This document shows, piece by piece, positions 27,424 through 36,977 of a DNA stretch of 60,187 nucleotides (the first letter of the stretch is position 1; each line of letters begins with the position of its first letter). The notes under the pieces were generated by a model. It was not told where the DNA came from and searched no databases. It worked only from the letters and a program-made list of their open reading frames with translations. The DNA comes from Candidatus Ferrigenium bremense (GTDB lineage: Bacteria; Pseudomonadota; Gammaproteobacteria; Burkholderiales; Gallionellaceae), in the NCBI GenBank assembly GCA_019449635.1, contig JAGRPI010000037.1:1-60187 (forward strand). The letters are read 5' to 3'. Both the position numbers and the translations under genes were made by a program.

Positions 27424-29397
27424 ATGCAAAGCCAAATGCCGACACTTGCGAATCTTCCACAGCATATCTACGTTTTCGCAGCGATACTCGGGGTTCTGCT
27501 TGTTTCGTTTTTATTTTTCTTTTTTCTTCCGTCCATCCTCGTTTCGATACGGCTATCAACGGTAACCAGGAGGCTGAAGGCTCTAGACGGCAAGCCGGAC
27601 GACAACCTGGACCGGGTTTTCGAAAAAAAAGGCGTTCTCGAACATCTCTGGCATGAATATTCGGGCACGCTGCACAAGCAAACCCAAACCGATCCCCTTA
27701 CAGGCCAGCCCGCCACGCGCATGCGCTCGACCATGCCGGCGGGGATGATCTTCCGGCCCGAGATTATCGTCGACATCCCGCTGCGCGCCGATTTTTTCAA
27801 GCATCTGCCTGGGCTGTTTACCGGTATCGGCATTATCGGGACGTTCTACGGGCTCCTTGTCGGCTTGCAGGCGTTCGAGGTGTCGGAAAACGCCATCATC
27901 GTGCGCAACAGCCTGAACAAACTGCTGCACGGCGTCTGGGAAGCTTTCCTGGTATCGGCGGCGGCCATCACACTCGCCATGGTCATCACCTTCATCGAGA
28001 AGCTGGTCACTACCCGATTGAACTCCAAGGTCGAGAAGATCGTGCAACTCCTCGATGCGCTCTTTGAGGGCGGCGCGGGCGAGGAATATCTGGCCCGGCT
28101 GGTCAAGGCATCGGAGTCATCCTCAAACCAGACCGCCAACCTGCTCAAAGGCGAACTGAGACAGATGCTCGACGAACTCTCGGAAAAGCAGATCGCAGCA
28201 GCCCATGCCGCCTCGTCCGCCCTCGGGGATCGCATCGTCAGCAGCATCGAAACGAGTCTGAAGGAACCGCTCACCAAGATCGCCGAATCGTTCAAGGAGG
28301 TGCGCAACGATCAAGGGACAGCGATCCAGACCCTGCTGAGCAACGTGCTGGAAACCTTCAGCCAGCAGATGAAAGAGCTGTTCGGCAACCAGGTCACCGG
28401 CATCAACAGCCTGCAACAGGAAACCATACATGCGCTGCAGGCAGCGGTCGTCACCCTGGAACAGATGGCATCGAACGTCGCGGCGGCCGGACAGCAGAGC
28501 ACCTCGACCATGGCCGGTCAATTGGCCGAATCGATGGCGGCAGCGGAGGCTCGCCAGCGCATCATGAACGACAGGATGTCCGAGTTCATCGATCAATTGC
28601 GGCTGGCCGTCTCCAACTCGCAAGGCGAGACGCAGGCAAAACTGCAAAGCACGCTGAGCGACCTTTCCGGCCACATGGGTGCGCTCATGGAGGGATTGAG
28701 CGCGCAGATCCGGCAAACCGCCGATGCCAGCGTGAAGCAGCAGGAAAGCCTGACTGAAAGAAGCCAGGCGGTAGTCGGCCAACTCGGTGACAAGGTCGAA
28801 GTCCTGGCCGACGGCATCAACCGTACCGTCGCCGAAATGAAATCCGCCGTCCTGGTCATGCGCAACATCACCGGCGATGCGATCTCGAAGATCAACAGCG
28901 GCGCCGACACCCTGTACCTCGCGGCCAAGGACTTCGCCGCAGCGGGCCAGGGCGTCACCGCCACGCTGGAAAAATCGTCGCTGGTGGCGAACCAGCTCTC
29001 GCAAGCCGCCGGCTCGGTATCCGCTGCATCCAAGGGATTGAGCGGGATACTGGCGGACCACAAGTCGGTACGCGATTCGCTAGCCGGGATGGTGGGCTCG
29101 ATGCAGGCGATCATCGAGCAGGCACGCCGCGAGGCATCCATGTCGAACGAGGTGATCGATCGCATCGAGAGATCCACTGCAAAACTGGCCGGGGCGCAGA
29201 AGGAAGTGGACAGCTACCTGGCCAGGGTATCCGAAGTGCTGGGTGAAGCACACCAGTCCTTCAGCGACGGCATGACCAAGGCGGTCGGCGAGGCCAACCG
29301 CGACTTCCACCAGGCGTTGTCCGATTCCGTGAAATTGCTGCGCGAGGCCATCCAGGAGCTGGAAGACACCCTGGGCACCGCAGCGGATCGCGCATGA
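27424..29397 (+). CDS. zorA: ZorA-like motor stator protein (MotA/TolQ family with long tail)
   Basis: A 657-residue MotA/TolQ/ExbB-family protein. There is a membrane helix at about residues 16-38, then a cytoplasmic loop. The two pore helices are at 129-150 (PGLFTGIGIIGTFYGLLVGL) and 170-192 (GVWEAFLVSAAAITLAMVIT). A tail of about 460 residues follows, almost all heptad-like helix rich in Gln, Ala and Ser. This is the ZorA architecture: five ZorA plus two ZorB form a proton-driven motor whose tail reaches into the cytoplasm. In known Zorya the motor responds to phage and recruits an effector. No good ribosome site is seen. It is followed by zorB after 10 bp. Confidence 0.85.
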   Translation: MQSQMPTLANLPQHIYVFAAILGVLLVSFLFFFFLPSILVSIRLSTVTRRLKALDGKPDDNLDRVFEKKGVLEHLWHEYSGTLHKQTQTDPLTGQPATRMRSTMPAGMIFRPEIIVDIPLRADFFKHLPGLFTGIGIIGTFYGLLVGLQAFEVSENAIIVRNSLNKLLHGVWEAFLVSAAAITLAMVITFIEKLVTTRLNSKVEKIVQLLDALFEGGAGEEYLARLVKASESSSNQTANLLKGELRQMLDELSEKQIAAAHAASSALGDRIVSSIETSLKEPLTKIAESFKEVRNDQGTAIQTLLSNVLETFSQQMKELFGNQVTGINSLQQETIHALQAAVVTLEQMASNVAAAGQQSTSTMAGQLAESMAAAEARQRIMNDRMSEFIDQLRLAVSNSQGETQAKLQSTLSDLSGHMGALMEGLSAQIRQTADASVKQQESLTERSQAVVGQLGDKVEVLADGINRTVAEMKSAVLVMRNITGDAISKINSGADTLYLAAKDFAAAGQGVTATLEKSSLVANQLSQAAGSVSAASKGLSGILADHKSVRDSLAGMVGSMQAIIEQARREASMSNEVIDRIERSTAKLAGAQKEVDSYLARVSEVLGEAHQSFSDGMTKAVGEANRDFHQALSDSVKLLREAIQELEDTLGTAADRA

Positions 29398-29407
29398 TCA
29401 GCCCGCC

Positions 29408-30124
29408 ATGCTGAGCAAGCTGTTTATTCCCGGCAACAGGAGCAAGGAAGAAGGCGAAAAGCCCTTCTGGATCTCGTATGCGGATCTGATGTCCGCCCTG
29501 ATGATCATGTTCCTGCTGGTCATGAGCGTGGCGCTGCTCGCGATCACCAACGATGTCACCGAAGCGGAACGCAAGGAAGTCGAGCGCACCCATGAAATCG
29601 ACCAGATTATGGCGAAGATCGAGAAGGCGACCCGGCAGTTCCCCGGGATATCGATCGACAAGAACCGCAGCGTGATCGATTTCGGCGACCGCGCCCGCTT
29701 TGAGACCGGCAGCTCCAGGCTGTCGAACGAGCAGGCCCAGTATCTCAGCACCTTCGTTTCGGAAGTGCTGTCTATCGTTCGCGAGGAGCTGGGAAAGAAG
29801 TGGGTCAAGCGCATCGTCGCGGAGGGGTTCGCCGACCAGCGCGGCGACTACCTGCTGAACCTCAACCTGAGCCTGCAGCGCAGCCAGCGCGTGCTTTGCG
29901 TGCTGCTCGCCCCGCCGGCCGCACAACAGCATGTGCTCAGTCCTGACGAACTGGAGCAGGTTCGCGAACTGTTTCTGGTCGGGGGCTATTCATTCAACTC
30001 GGCCAAGGCATCCCTGGAAGAAAGCCGCCGCATCGAACTGCGCCTGGAATTTTTCGGCCTCGATGAAATCCGCCCCGTGACCGGCAAAATCCCGCGCGGC
30101 GATTTCGGGACATGCCGCATATGA
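29408..30124 (+). CDS. zorB: ZorB-like proton channel/peptidoglycan-binding protein
   Basis: A 238-residue MotB-like protein. Residues 20-45 (FWISYADLMSALMIMFLLVM) are the single membrane helix, with an Asp at residue 26, which is the position of the proton-carrying Asp in E. coli ZorB. A linker and an OmpA-like domain follow (EGFADQRGDYLLNLNLSLQR), which in ZorB anchors the motor to peptidoglycan. The C terminus is about 40 residues past the OmpA domain. Its stop overlaps the zorC ATG (ATGA), so the two are coupled. Confidence 0.88.
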   Translation: MLSKLFIPGNRSKEEGEKPFWISYADLMSALMIMFLLVMSVALLAITNDVTEAERKEVERTHEIDQIMAKIEKATRQFPGISIDKNRSVIDFGDRARFETGSSRLSNEQAQYLSTFVSEVLSIVREELGKKWVKRIVAEGFADQRGDYLLNLNLSLQRSQRVLCVLLAPPAAQQHVLSPDELEQVRELFLVGGYSFNSAKASLEESRRIELRLEFFGLDEIRPVTGKIPRGDFGTCRI

Positions 30125-31707
30125 ACGTTGCGCTCGACCAATTGCAGAGGACTCTGCATAACGTCAGCCAGGTCGCACTCGCCAGGATGCGTCTCGGCGA
30201 CTCGCTGCAGATGAGGCATGAGCGCTCGCGGCTGATCGACTGGCTGGGCGGCACTTTGGAACTGGAGGAAACGACAGGAGACATCATCGTCGATGCGCTC
30301 CGTGCCTTCGAACAGAACCAGTATGTCTCGGGGTTGCGCCAGGCGAGACTGATCTGCTACGGCTGCACGCAACCGTTCGGCGCGCCACCGCAGCGCTTGA
30401 TCGAACGCAGCAAACTCTTCGCCATCCTGCTGGAATATGTCGACCGGCATTACTATCTGACCCGTGCCTTCCGCAAGTGCTACCGGGGGTTGCTGAACTG
30501 CTACTTCTCGTATGATCCCCATGGCGCGGACAGCCTTGCCGAGGGACGGCACAACCGGGAAGCCCTGCGGCAGTTCCTGGACAAGCACAAGGATCATCTC
30601 GCTACGCCCGGCTATACCCCCGCATGGGTCGCCGCGTTATCTGCCCACCACAACCTGCTCGGCAAGGATCCCTGCGAGCCTTACCGCCTGGCGGATCTTG
30701 ATGAAAATCTCGCGGTATTCGACGACCTGCACCAGCGCATCGAGATCGGCGACGACAGCTGGATAATCCGCACGATCGTTTTCTCCCAGGTCAGGGAGGC
30801 AGTCGCGCTGGACGACCCGTCATTCGAAGCAAACATCGACCTCCTCCTGCTGTTGCTGATCGGCCATCCGCTGCATGCCGGCGCGGCGCTGGCCCTGCTG
30901 CTGGACCGCCATGCGCGCTGCGAGCAGCCGGACATCAGCGCGGCACTCCGGGATTTTTCAGTAAAGCTGTGGGGCAATCCCTGGCTCGCGGCCGATACGC
31001 ACCAATGGCGATGCAGCCGTGAAGCGCGGGAAATGGTCGCGCATTGGCTAAAGCGGCATTTGCTCCAGAAGTTTTTTTTGTCGCTGTCCGACGACGGCGC
31101 AGAAAACCCGCGCCGCCTGAATTTCTGGGAACTGTATTGCGGGGACATGCAAGGCATGTACTTCGCGCTGGGCAGCGATGCATTCATCCGCGGCAACCTG
31201 GAACTGTACAAGTTCAGGCAGGACGCCAAAGGCCTGGTCGTAAGGCTGACCGAAGGCAAGAACGACACCCATGCGCTCATCATGCAGTTCAACGAACATC
31301 ACGTGGTGGAGTTCAACAACCATCATTACCCGGCCTATATCTACGACACCCGGCACGGCGTGCCGCCCTTCTATCTGAGTAAGGAGTGGGTGAAGATCGG
31401 CGCGTTGAGCGCAACCCAGATGACCCAGGGCATCGGCACCGTGACACGTTCAAAATCCCTGCGCCACCAGGACACCAACCAACTCTCGTGGGAGGGAAAA
31501 TTTGCCCAATTGGTGGGTGCAACCGAAAATTCCATCAAGGCGTTCTGCAGAAAATATCGGTGTCTGCACGATGACCATAGATCCGAGGGCGGACAGGAAT
31601 GGATACGCCCGACTGAGCGGACTCAATGCGGAGCGGAGGGATGGGCGGTACTGCTGGGATGGGGTTTCAGCCTGTCGCCGGACGAGGCAGGTTATTCCCG
31701 CGTGTAG
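30121..31707 (+). CDS. zorC: ZorC-like EH-signature protein
   Basis: A 528-residue helical protein of the ZorC type. The C-terminal half carries an E...H pattern: Glu337 in NFWELYCGDMQGMYFALG, then a basic strand pair (YKFRQDAKGLVVRL) and His393-His394 in FNEHHVVEFNNHHYPAYIYD. In known type I Zorya, ZorC is cytosolic, binds DNA and works together with ZorD. The ATG at 30121 overlaps the zorB stop and is preferred to the one three codons earlier. The next gene is a kinase, not zorD. The family is divergent, so the call depends on the E/H segment plus the ZorAB context. Confidence 0.8.
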   Translation: MNVALDQLQRTLHNVSQVALARMRLGDSLQMRHERSRLIDWLGGTLELEETTGDIIVDALRAFEQNQYVSGLRQARLICYGCTQPFGAPPQRLIERSKLFAILLEYVDRHYYLTRAFRKCYRGLLNCYFSYDPHGADSLAEGRHNREALRQFLDKHKDHLATPGYTPAWVAALSAHHNLLGKDPCEPYRLADLDENLAVFDDLHQRIEIGDDSWIIRTIVFSQVREAVALDDPSFEANIDLLLLLLIGHPLHAGAALALLLDRHARCEQPDISAALRDFSVKLWGNPWLAADTHQWRCSREAREMVAHWLKRHLLQKFFLSLSDDGAENPRRLNFWELYCGDMQGMYFALGSDAFIRGNLELYKFRQDAKGLVVRLTEGKNDTHALIMQFNEHHVVEFNNHHYPAYIYDTRHGVPPFYLSKEWVKIGALSATQMTQGIGTVTRSKSLRHQDTNQLSWEGKFAQLVGATENSIKAFCRKYRCLHDDHRSEGGQEWIRPTERTQCGAEGWAVLLGWGFSLSPDEAGYSRV

Positions 31708-31752
31708 AATCCGGAATAGGATCTACCTTTTTATGCTTAACGATCAAGTGCA

Positions 31753-33132
31753 ATGGCAGAATTAACCAGACTCGGCAAATACGAAATTTGGCGGGAACTT
31801 GGCAGGGGCGCGATGGGCGTCGTCTATGAAGCATTCGACCCGCTCATTCAGCGCACCGTTGCCATCAAGACCATACTGAAGTCGTCGTTCGACAAGTCGG
31901 AGGCACAAGAAGCCTTCAGCAGATTCCGTCACGAGGCTCAGGCAGCGGGGCGGCTCGCGCACCCGAAAATCGTCTCCATTTACGAGTATGGCGAAGATGA
32001 ACAAGTGGCGTTCATCGTCATGGAACTCATCCGCGGCAAGGAGCTGAAGGAATATTTTGACCGCGAAGAGCGCTTCGGGATCAAGGACGGCATCCGCATC
32101 GTGTTGCAGCTGCTTGATGCGCTGGACTATTCGCACAGCCGCGGCGTGGTACACCGCGACATCAAGCCGGCCAACATCCTGATCACCGAAGACGGCCAGG
32201 TAAAAGTGGCGGACTTTGGCATCGCCAAGATCGAATCGACGCACCTCACCCAGGTGGGGATCGTGGTCGGCACGCCTTCCTACATGTCGCCGGAACAGTT
32301 CACCGGACTGGCGGTTGACCGCCGCACCGATATCTATTCTGCCGGGGTTGTCCTCTACCAGTTTCTTACGGGCGTGCGGCCATTCACCGGTAGCGTGATC
32401 TCCATCATGCACAAGGCGTCAAACCAGGAGGCGACACCGCCCTCGCAACTCAATCCTGCCGCATCGAAAGCCCTCGACGAAGTAGTAAAGAAAGCCATGG
32501 CCAAGCGTCCGGAGAACCGTTACCAGACGGCGGCCGAATTCACGGAAGCGCTCAAGCGAGCGGCGGACGCCACTCCGTCGGAAGAACCGGGTAAACCCAT
32601 GATCGCCGCAGACAAGATGTTCGCAGCCACAGACTCGACCATCATGCTGCCCGGCGGCACCGCTTTAAAGGCAGCGCCGCGCCAGAGCGATAGCGAGTCT
32701 TGGCGGAACATCAGCAACAGCCGGAACCGGGCCGATTACCTGCGTTACCTCGAGGAAAACCCCGCCGGCCAATTCGCCGAACTGGCCAGATCGCGCATCG
32801 CGGCACTGGAAAAAGCCGCTGCCCAGGCTCGTGAAGCGGAAGAGCGCCGCAAAAAGGACGTCGAGGAAAAAGAGCGTCTCGCCCGAAAAATAGGTGCGAT
32901 CAAGAGTGAGGCCGCCGAAATGAGGGCCCAAGCTGAAGCCCGGCGCAAAAAGGACATCGAGGAGCAAGCCCGCCGGGCGAGGGAATTGGCGGGGGTCATG
33001 GCCGGGAAAGAAAAGAGGCTGGCTGATGCATTGGCTGAACGCGAAGCCGAACGCGAGGCTCAGCACAAACTGGAGGCCGAGGCCAAACAGAAGCTGGAAG
33101 ACAGGATCAAGCGCAAAAAGGAATCCGAATAA
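31753..33132 (+). CDS. Ser/Thr protein kinase with C-terminal coiled coil
   Basis: A 459-residue soluble Hanks-type kinase with all catalytic motifs: Gly loop GRGAMGVVYEA, Lys39 in VAIKTI, HRDIKPANIL, DFGIAK and MSPEQ, ending near residue 275. A linker contains STIMLPGG, a possible phosphothreonine site. A SWRNISNSRNRADYLRYLEE motif (the YLxxxPxGxFaxlA type seen in some bacterial kinases and caspases) and a long Glu/Lys/Arg/Ala coiled coil follow. It is 45 bp after zorC on the same strand and probably co-transcribed. Coiled-coil coding continues in another frame after the stop (to about 33310), so the 3' end may be frameshifted. Confidence 0.92.
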   Translation: MAELTRLGKYEIWRELGRGAMGVVYEAFDPLIQRTVAIKTILKSSFDKSEAQEAFSRFRHEAQAAGRLAHPKIVSIYEYGEDEQVAFIVMELIRGKELKEYFDREERFGIKDGIRIVLQLLDALDYSHSRGVVHRDIKPANILITEDGQVKVADFGIAKIESTHLTQVGIVVGTPSYMSPEQFTGLAVDRRTDIYSAGVVLYQFLTGVRPFTGSVISIMHKASNQEATPPSQLNPAASKALDEVVKKAMAKRPENRYQTAAEFTEALKRAADATPSEEPGKPMIAADKMFAATDSTIMLPGGTALKAAPRQSDSESWRNISNSRNRADYLRYLEENPAGQFAELARSRIAALEKAAAQAREAEERRKKDVEEKERLARKIGAIKSEAAEMRAQAEARRKKDIEEQARRARELAGVMAGKEKRLADALAEREAEREAQHKLEAEAKQKLEDRIKRKKESE

Positions 33133-33314
33133 GAACCCGGCGCGCCGCGAGCAAGAATTCGCCAAAGCCAAGGCCCAAGCCGAGGCAGGGACAACACGCA
33201 AACCGGCGGAGCAAGAGCGGATATATCGCGAGAATGAACCTGCCGGAAACAGGGCGCTGACCGAGGCCAAGCGCGATCAGAAGACTGCTTGCGCCTCCCC
33301 GCTGAGACTGCTGT
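33133..33314 (+). pseudogene. Out-of-frame continuation of the kinase coiled coil
   Basis: After the kinase stop, the frame shifted by one base reads EQEFAKAKAQAEAGTTRKPA and then RENEPAGNRALTEAKRDQK, the same Glu/Ala/Lys character as the kinase tail. An AAAAA run lies just before the stop. Either an indel has truncated the gene, or the frame is shifted programmably or by sequencing error. Confidence 0.45.
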
Positions 33315-34223
33315 TCAATAAACGCAGAAAAACTCTACGACATCGCCGGGATCCTCCGCATAGGAGTGCCCCAGGCTGATACTGCCGTTCCCGTGCAGCA
33401 CAAACTCCTCGCGCCGCAACCGGATTTCCTTTTCGCCCTTGATGGTGACATAGCTGCCGTTGGAGCTTTGATCGATGAATACGAACTTGTCGCGCCGGCG
33501 TTCGATCTTGGCGTGGATGCGCGAGGCCTTGCGATTCTGGTTCACGATATCCGCCTGCTCGTCCCTGCCGAGGATGACCGATGGCCGCTCGGCGTTGACA
33601 AGAAACTCCCGGCCCAGATGAACCAGGCGCACGGCAGACTCATGGATGGGCAGCGATTGGGTACGACCTACCATCATGGTCGTTTCCTCGCTTTCCTGCC
33701 AGACAATCTCGAATACGCAGATGTCCTCGGTCTTGCCTTTTACAGTCAGCGCGTCGAGTATGCGCGCGCTGGCCCGCATGATCGGGTGGAGCTTCGAAAC
33801 GGTGGCATCCGAAGTGATGATTTGCCCGCTATTGGCAATCTTCGCCATGCGCGCCGCGATGTTGACGGTATCGCCGAACACATCGGAATCCGTTTCGAGC
33901 GCCGAGCCGAAATGCAGACCGATGCGGATTGCGATGCGGGTATTTTCCACCGGCGGCTGCGCGGTCACCTCGGCCTGCATCTCGCAAGCCGCCTGGACTG
34001 CCGCATCCCCACTGGGCAGCACCGCCATGATCTCGTCGCCTATCGTCTTCACCACGTGACCGCCATGAGCGGCCGTCACGCGTTGCAGCAAGTCGAGACA
34101 ATTGTTGATGGCGGCAAACGCCCGCACATCGCCGAGCAGCTCATACAGGCGCGTGCTGCCGCTTACATCGGCGAACAGCACGGCCATTTCGCGCTCGGTA
34201 CCGGATGAAGCTGTTTTTTTCAT
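33315..34223 (-). CDS. Class III nucleotidyl cyclase with FHA domain
   Basis: A 302-residue protein. The N-terminal cyclase domain (residues 10-175) has metal Asp19 in LFADVSGSTR and Asp63 in KTIGDEIMA, Lys59 and Asp118 (VFGDTVN) as adenine-selecting residues, and Asn121/Arg125, so it should make cAMP. A C-terminal FHA domain (residues 197-290; LGRDEQADI, SRIHAKI, SSNGSY) binds phosphothreonine. The linker has ESEETTMM (T181/T182), like the ETT phosphosite of GarA/OdhI. It is convergent with the kinase gene, a likely regulator that can phosphorylate it. Class III signature is complete. Confidence 0.9.
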   Translation of the reverse strand: MKKTASSGTEREMAVLFADVSGSTRLYELLGDVRAFAAINNCLDLLQRVTAAHGGHVVKTIGDEIMAVLPSGDAAVQAACEMQAEVTAQPPVENTRIAIRIGLHFGSALETDSDVFGDTVNIAARMAKIANSGQIITSDATVSKLHPIMRASARILDALTVKGKTEDICVFEIVWQESEETTMMVGRTQSLPIHESAVRLVHLGREFLVNAERPSVILGRDEQADIVNQNRKASRIHAKIERRRDKFVFIDQSSNGSYVTIKGEKEIRLRREEFVLHGNGSISLGHSYAEDPGDVVEFFCVY

Positions 34224-34274
34224 GCAGTTAAAACCTGATAATGAGCACCGGATTGTAACGCCATTTCACACGGC

Positions 34275-35492
34275 TCACTGGACCGTGATTCTGGCGAATT
34301 TGCGCTTGCCGACCTGCGCCACGACAACCGCGCCCGCCTTGAGTTGCAGAGCTTTGTCGCTGACTTTTTCACCGTCAAGCTTGACCCCGCCTTGATCGAT
34401 CATGCGCAACGCTTCGGAGTTACTGGCGACCAATCCGGCCAGTTTTAGGAGTTGTGCGATGCCGATCTGCCCGCCCGTGCCGGCGACGGCGATTTCCGGC
34501 ATATCGTCCGGCAGCACGCCCTGACGGAAGCGCGCTTCGAATTCCGCCAGCGCATCCACGGCGGCCCGCTGGGTATGGAAGCGTGCGACGATTTCCTGCG
34601 CCAGCAGTACCTTGATATCGCGCGGATTGCGCCCTTGCGCGACTTCTTCGCGCCAGCCGGCAATTTCGCCCATGCTGCGGAACGACAGCAATTCCAGGTA
34701 ACGCCACATCAGCGTATCGGAAATCGACATCAGTTTGCCGAACATATCCTGCGGGGTATCGGTGATGCCGACGTAATTGCCCAGCGACTTGGACATTTTA
34801 TTGACGCCGTCCAGCCCTTCCAGCAGCGGCATGGTGAGCACGCACTGCGCGGGTTGCCCATAATGCTTTTGCAGCTCGCGCCCCATCAGCAGGTTGAATT
34901 TCTGGTCCGTGCCGCCCAGTTCGATATCCGCCCTGAGCGCTACGGAGTCATATCCCTGCACCAGCGGGTAGATGAATTCGTGGATGGCGATCGGCTGGTT
35001 GCTTCTGTAACGCTTGCCGAAATCGTCGCGCTCCAGCATTTGTGCCACGGTGTGCGTGGCCGCCAGCTTGATCAGGTCCACCGCGCTGAACTTGTCCATC
35101 CAGGTCGAGTTGAACACGATCTCGGTCTTTTCCGGGTCGAGCACCTTGAACACCTGGTCGCGGTAAGACTGGGCGTTCTCCAGAACCTGTTCGCGCGACA
35201 GCGGGGGACGGGTCGTGTTTTTGCCGGTCGGGTCGCCGATCATGCCGGTGAAATCGCCAATCAGGAACAACGCGTGGTGCCCCAGATCCTGCAATTGGCG
35301 CATCTTGTTGAGCAATACGGTATGGCCAAGGTGCAAATCCGGCGCGGTCGGGTCGAAGCCTGCCTTGACACGCAGCGGGCGGCCGGATGCAAGCCTCTGT
35401 TTCAATTCGTCTTCCAGAAGCAGTTCATGGGCGCCGCGCTTGATCTGAGCCAGCACGCCCTGATGTGTCGTTTCAGTCATATTCTTCATCAA
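34275..35492 (-). CDS. tyrS: Tyrosyl-tRNA synthetase
   Basis: A 405-residue class I synthetase charging tRNA-Tyr. It has [14 protein letters not shown] (HIGH), the GGTDQKFN tyrosine pocket, [14 protein letters not shown] (KMSKS) and a C-terminal S4 domain ([20 protein letters not shown]). ATGs at 35489 and 35480 are also possible starts. It is divergent from the M23 peptidase gene and convergent-free at its 3' side, 52 bp from the cyclase gene. Confidence 0.96.
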   Translation of the reverse strand: MMKNMTETTHQGVLAQIKRGAHELLLEDELKQRLASGRPLRVKAGFDPTAPDLHLGHTVLLNKMRQLQDLGHHALFLIGDFTGMIGDPTGKNTTRPPLSREQVLENAQSYRDQVFKVLDPEKTEIVFNSTWMDKFSAVDLIKLAATHTVAQMLERDDFGKRYRSNQPIAIHEFIYPLVQGYDSVALRADIELGGTDQKFNLLMGRELQKHYGQPAQCVLTMPLLEGLDGVNKMSKSLGNYVGITDTPQDMFGKLMSISDTLMWRYLELLSFRSMGEIAGWREEVAQGRNPRDIKVLLAQEIVARFHTQRAAVDALAEFEARFRQGVLPDDMPEIAVAGTGGQIGIAQLLKLAGLVASNSEALRMIDQGGVKLDGEKVSDKALQLKAGAVVVAQVGKRKFARITVQ

Positions 35493-35597
35493 TTCAAGTT
35501 CTGAAAAAGCCAGGTTGCCGTTCGTTCCCGCTTTTCAACCGCCCATCGGTCATGTTTTACCATTCGATCTTCTCGCCTGCCATCTGTCAGGCCGGTT

Positions 35598-35625
35598 TTG
35601 AAGGGCTGCCCCTTTCTGGTAAAGT
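35598..35625 (+). promoter_or_regulatory. Possible promoter of the M23 peptidase gene
   Basis: TTGAAG, 16-bp spacer, TAAAGT, 62 bp upstream of the ATG at 35687. Confidence 0.35.
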
Positions 35626-35686
35626 GCGCACCAATCGAAAACACAGACGTTGCAAAAACAAGACAAGGCAACTCTAGGAGGCGCGA

Positions 35687-36970
35687 ATGTTAACCCAAAA
35701 CCTGCTCAGTCAAGAACGCAAAATGAAATTGCGCTGGTTCGTCACCCTGTCCACCATGCCATTGCTGGGGGTGGTCACCGCTTTCGGCCTGGTGCCGCAA
35801 GGCAATCTGGGCCTAGACTCGACCAAGATTGTCATCGAGCAGATCGTATTACCCGAAGTCGTACCCAACGTAAACACGATCGCCAGTTTCTGGCGCAACG
35901 AGCGCGTGCAGCGCGGCGACACGGTGGTGGAACTGTTGCGCCGCCTGAATATTGAAGATTCCGCTGCCAGCGCCTATCTGCGTACTGCCGGCGAGGCCGA
36001 TTCCTTTCGCAAACTGGCCGTCGGCCGCGAAGTACAAGCCGAAACCAATGCTAACGGAGGGCTCATCGCATTGCGCTATCTGGGCGACAACGGCGCGCAA
36101 TTCGTGATTGAAAAACGGGGTGATGGCTATGCAACCCGCACCCTGCCGGCACAACTGGAAAAACGCCTGTTTGTGCGCACCGGAGAAATCAAAGGCAGCC
36201 TGTATGCCGCAACCGATGCAGCCGGAATGCCGGAAGCCGCCGCCAACCAGTTGACCGAGATTTTCAGCGGTGACATCGATTTCCACCATGACTTGCGCAA
36301 GAACGACAAATTCACCGTGGTGTATGAAATGACTTACAGCGATGGAGCGCTGGTAAATACCGGCCGCATCCAGGCAGCCGAATTCATCAATCAAGGCCAG
36401 ACCTACCGTGCCATCTATTTCCAGAACGATTACTACACGCCGGAAGGCAAGAGCGTACGCAAAGCCTTCTTGCGTTCGCCCATCGAATTCTCGCGTGTGA
36501 GTTCCGGCTTTACCAACTCGCGTTTTCACCCGGTGCTTAACCAATGGCGCGCCCACAAAGGCGTGGATTTTGCTGCCCCCATCGGCACCAAGGTCAAGGC
36601 GACTTCGGACGGAGTCGTCTCAACCTTCGGCAAGCAAGGCGGCTATGGCAACTTCATCACGATCAATCACCAGGGCCGTTTCACTACCGTGTATGGCCAT
36701 CTGTCGCAGTTTGCCAAGGGACTGCATCGCGGTCAACGCGTAGCGCAGAGCGACGTGATCGGCTATGTCGGCATGACCGGCCTGACCAGCGGTCCGCATC
36801 TGCACTACGAGTTCAAGATCGACGGCCAGCAACGCGATCCGCTGCGCGTCGCCCTGCCGGACGCTCAGCCGGTCAATGCTGCGAACAAGGCCGCATTCCA
36901 AGTGGTGGCGGACAATTTCGTGGCACGCCTGAACCTGCTGCGTAACACCAACCTCGCCAAGCTCGATTAG
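35687..36970 (+). CDS. M23-family peptidoglycan endopeptidase
   Basis: A 427-residue envelope protein. It has an N-terminal hydrophobic segment (WFVTLSTMPLLGVVTAFGL), an OapA/LysM-like middle region and a C-terminal M23 lytic peptidase domain with zinc ligands: His/Asp in HKGVDFAAPIG and the HLHYEF motif (SGPHLHYEFKID). It should cut peptide crosslinks of peptidoglycan in the periplasm. AGGAGG lies 6 bases upstream of the ATG. It is followed 7 bp later by anmK, another cell-wall gene, so turnover and recycling are linked. Confidence 0.93.
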   Translation: MLTQNLLSQERKMKLRWFVTLSTMPLLGVVTAFGLVPQGNLGLDSTKIVIEQIVLPEVVPNVNTIASFWRNERVQRGDTVVELLRRLNIEDSAASAYLRTAGEADSFRKLAVGREVQAETNANGGLIALRYLGDNGAQFVIEKRGDGYATRTLPAQLEKRLFVRTGEIKGSLYAATDAAGMPEAAANQLTEIFSGDIDFHHDLRKNDKFTVVYEMTYSDGALVNTGRIQAAEFINQGQTYRAIYFQNDYYTPEGKSVRKAFLRSPIEFSRVSSGFTNSRFHPVLNQWRAHKGVDFAAPIGTKVKATSDGVVSTFGKQGGYGNFITINHQGRFTTVYGHLSQFAKGLHRGQRVAQSDVIGYVGMTGLTSGPHLHYEFKIDGQQRDPLRVALPDAQPVNAANKAAFQVVADNFVARLNLLRNTNLAKLD

Positions 36971-36977
36971 AAATCCC

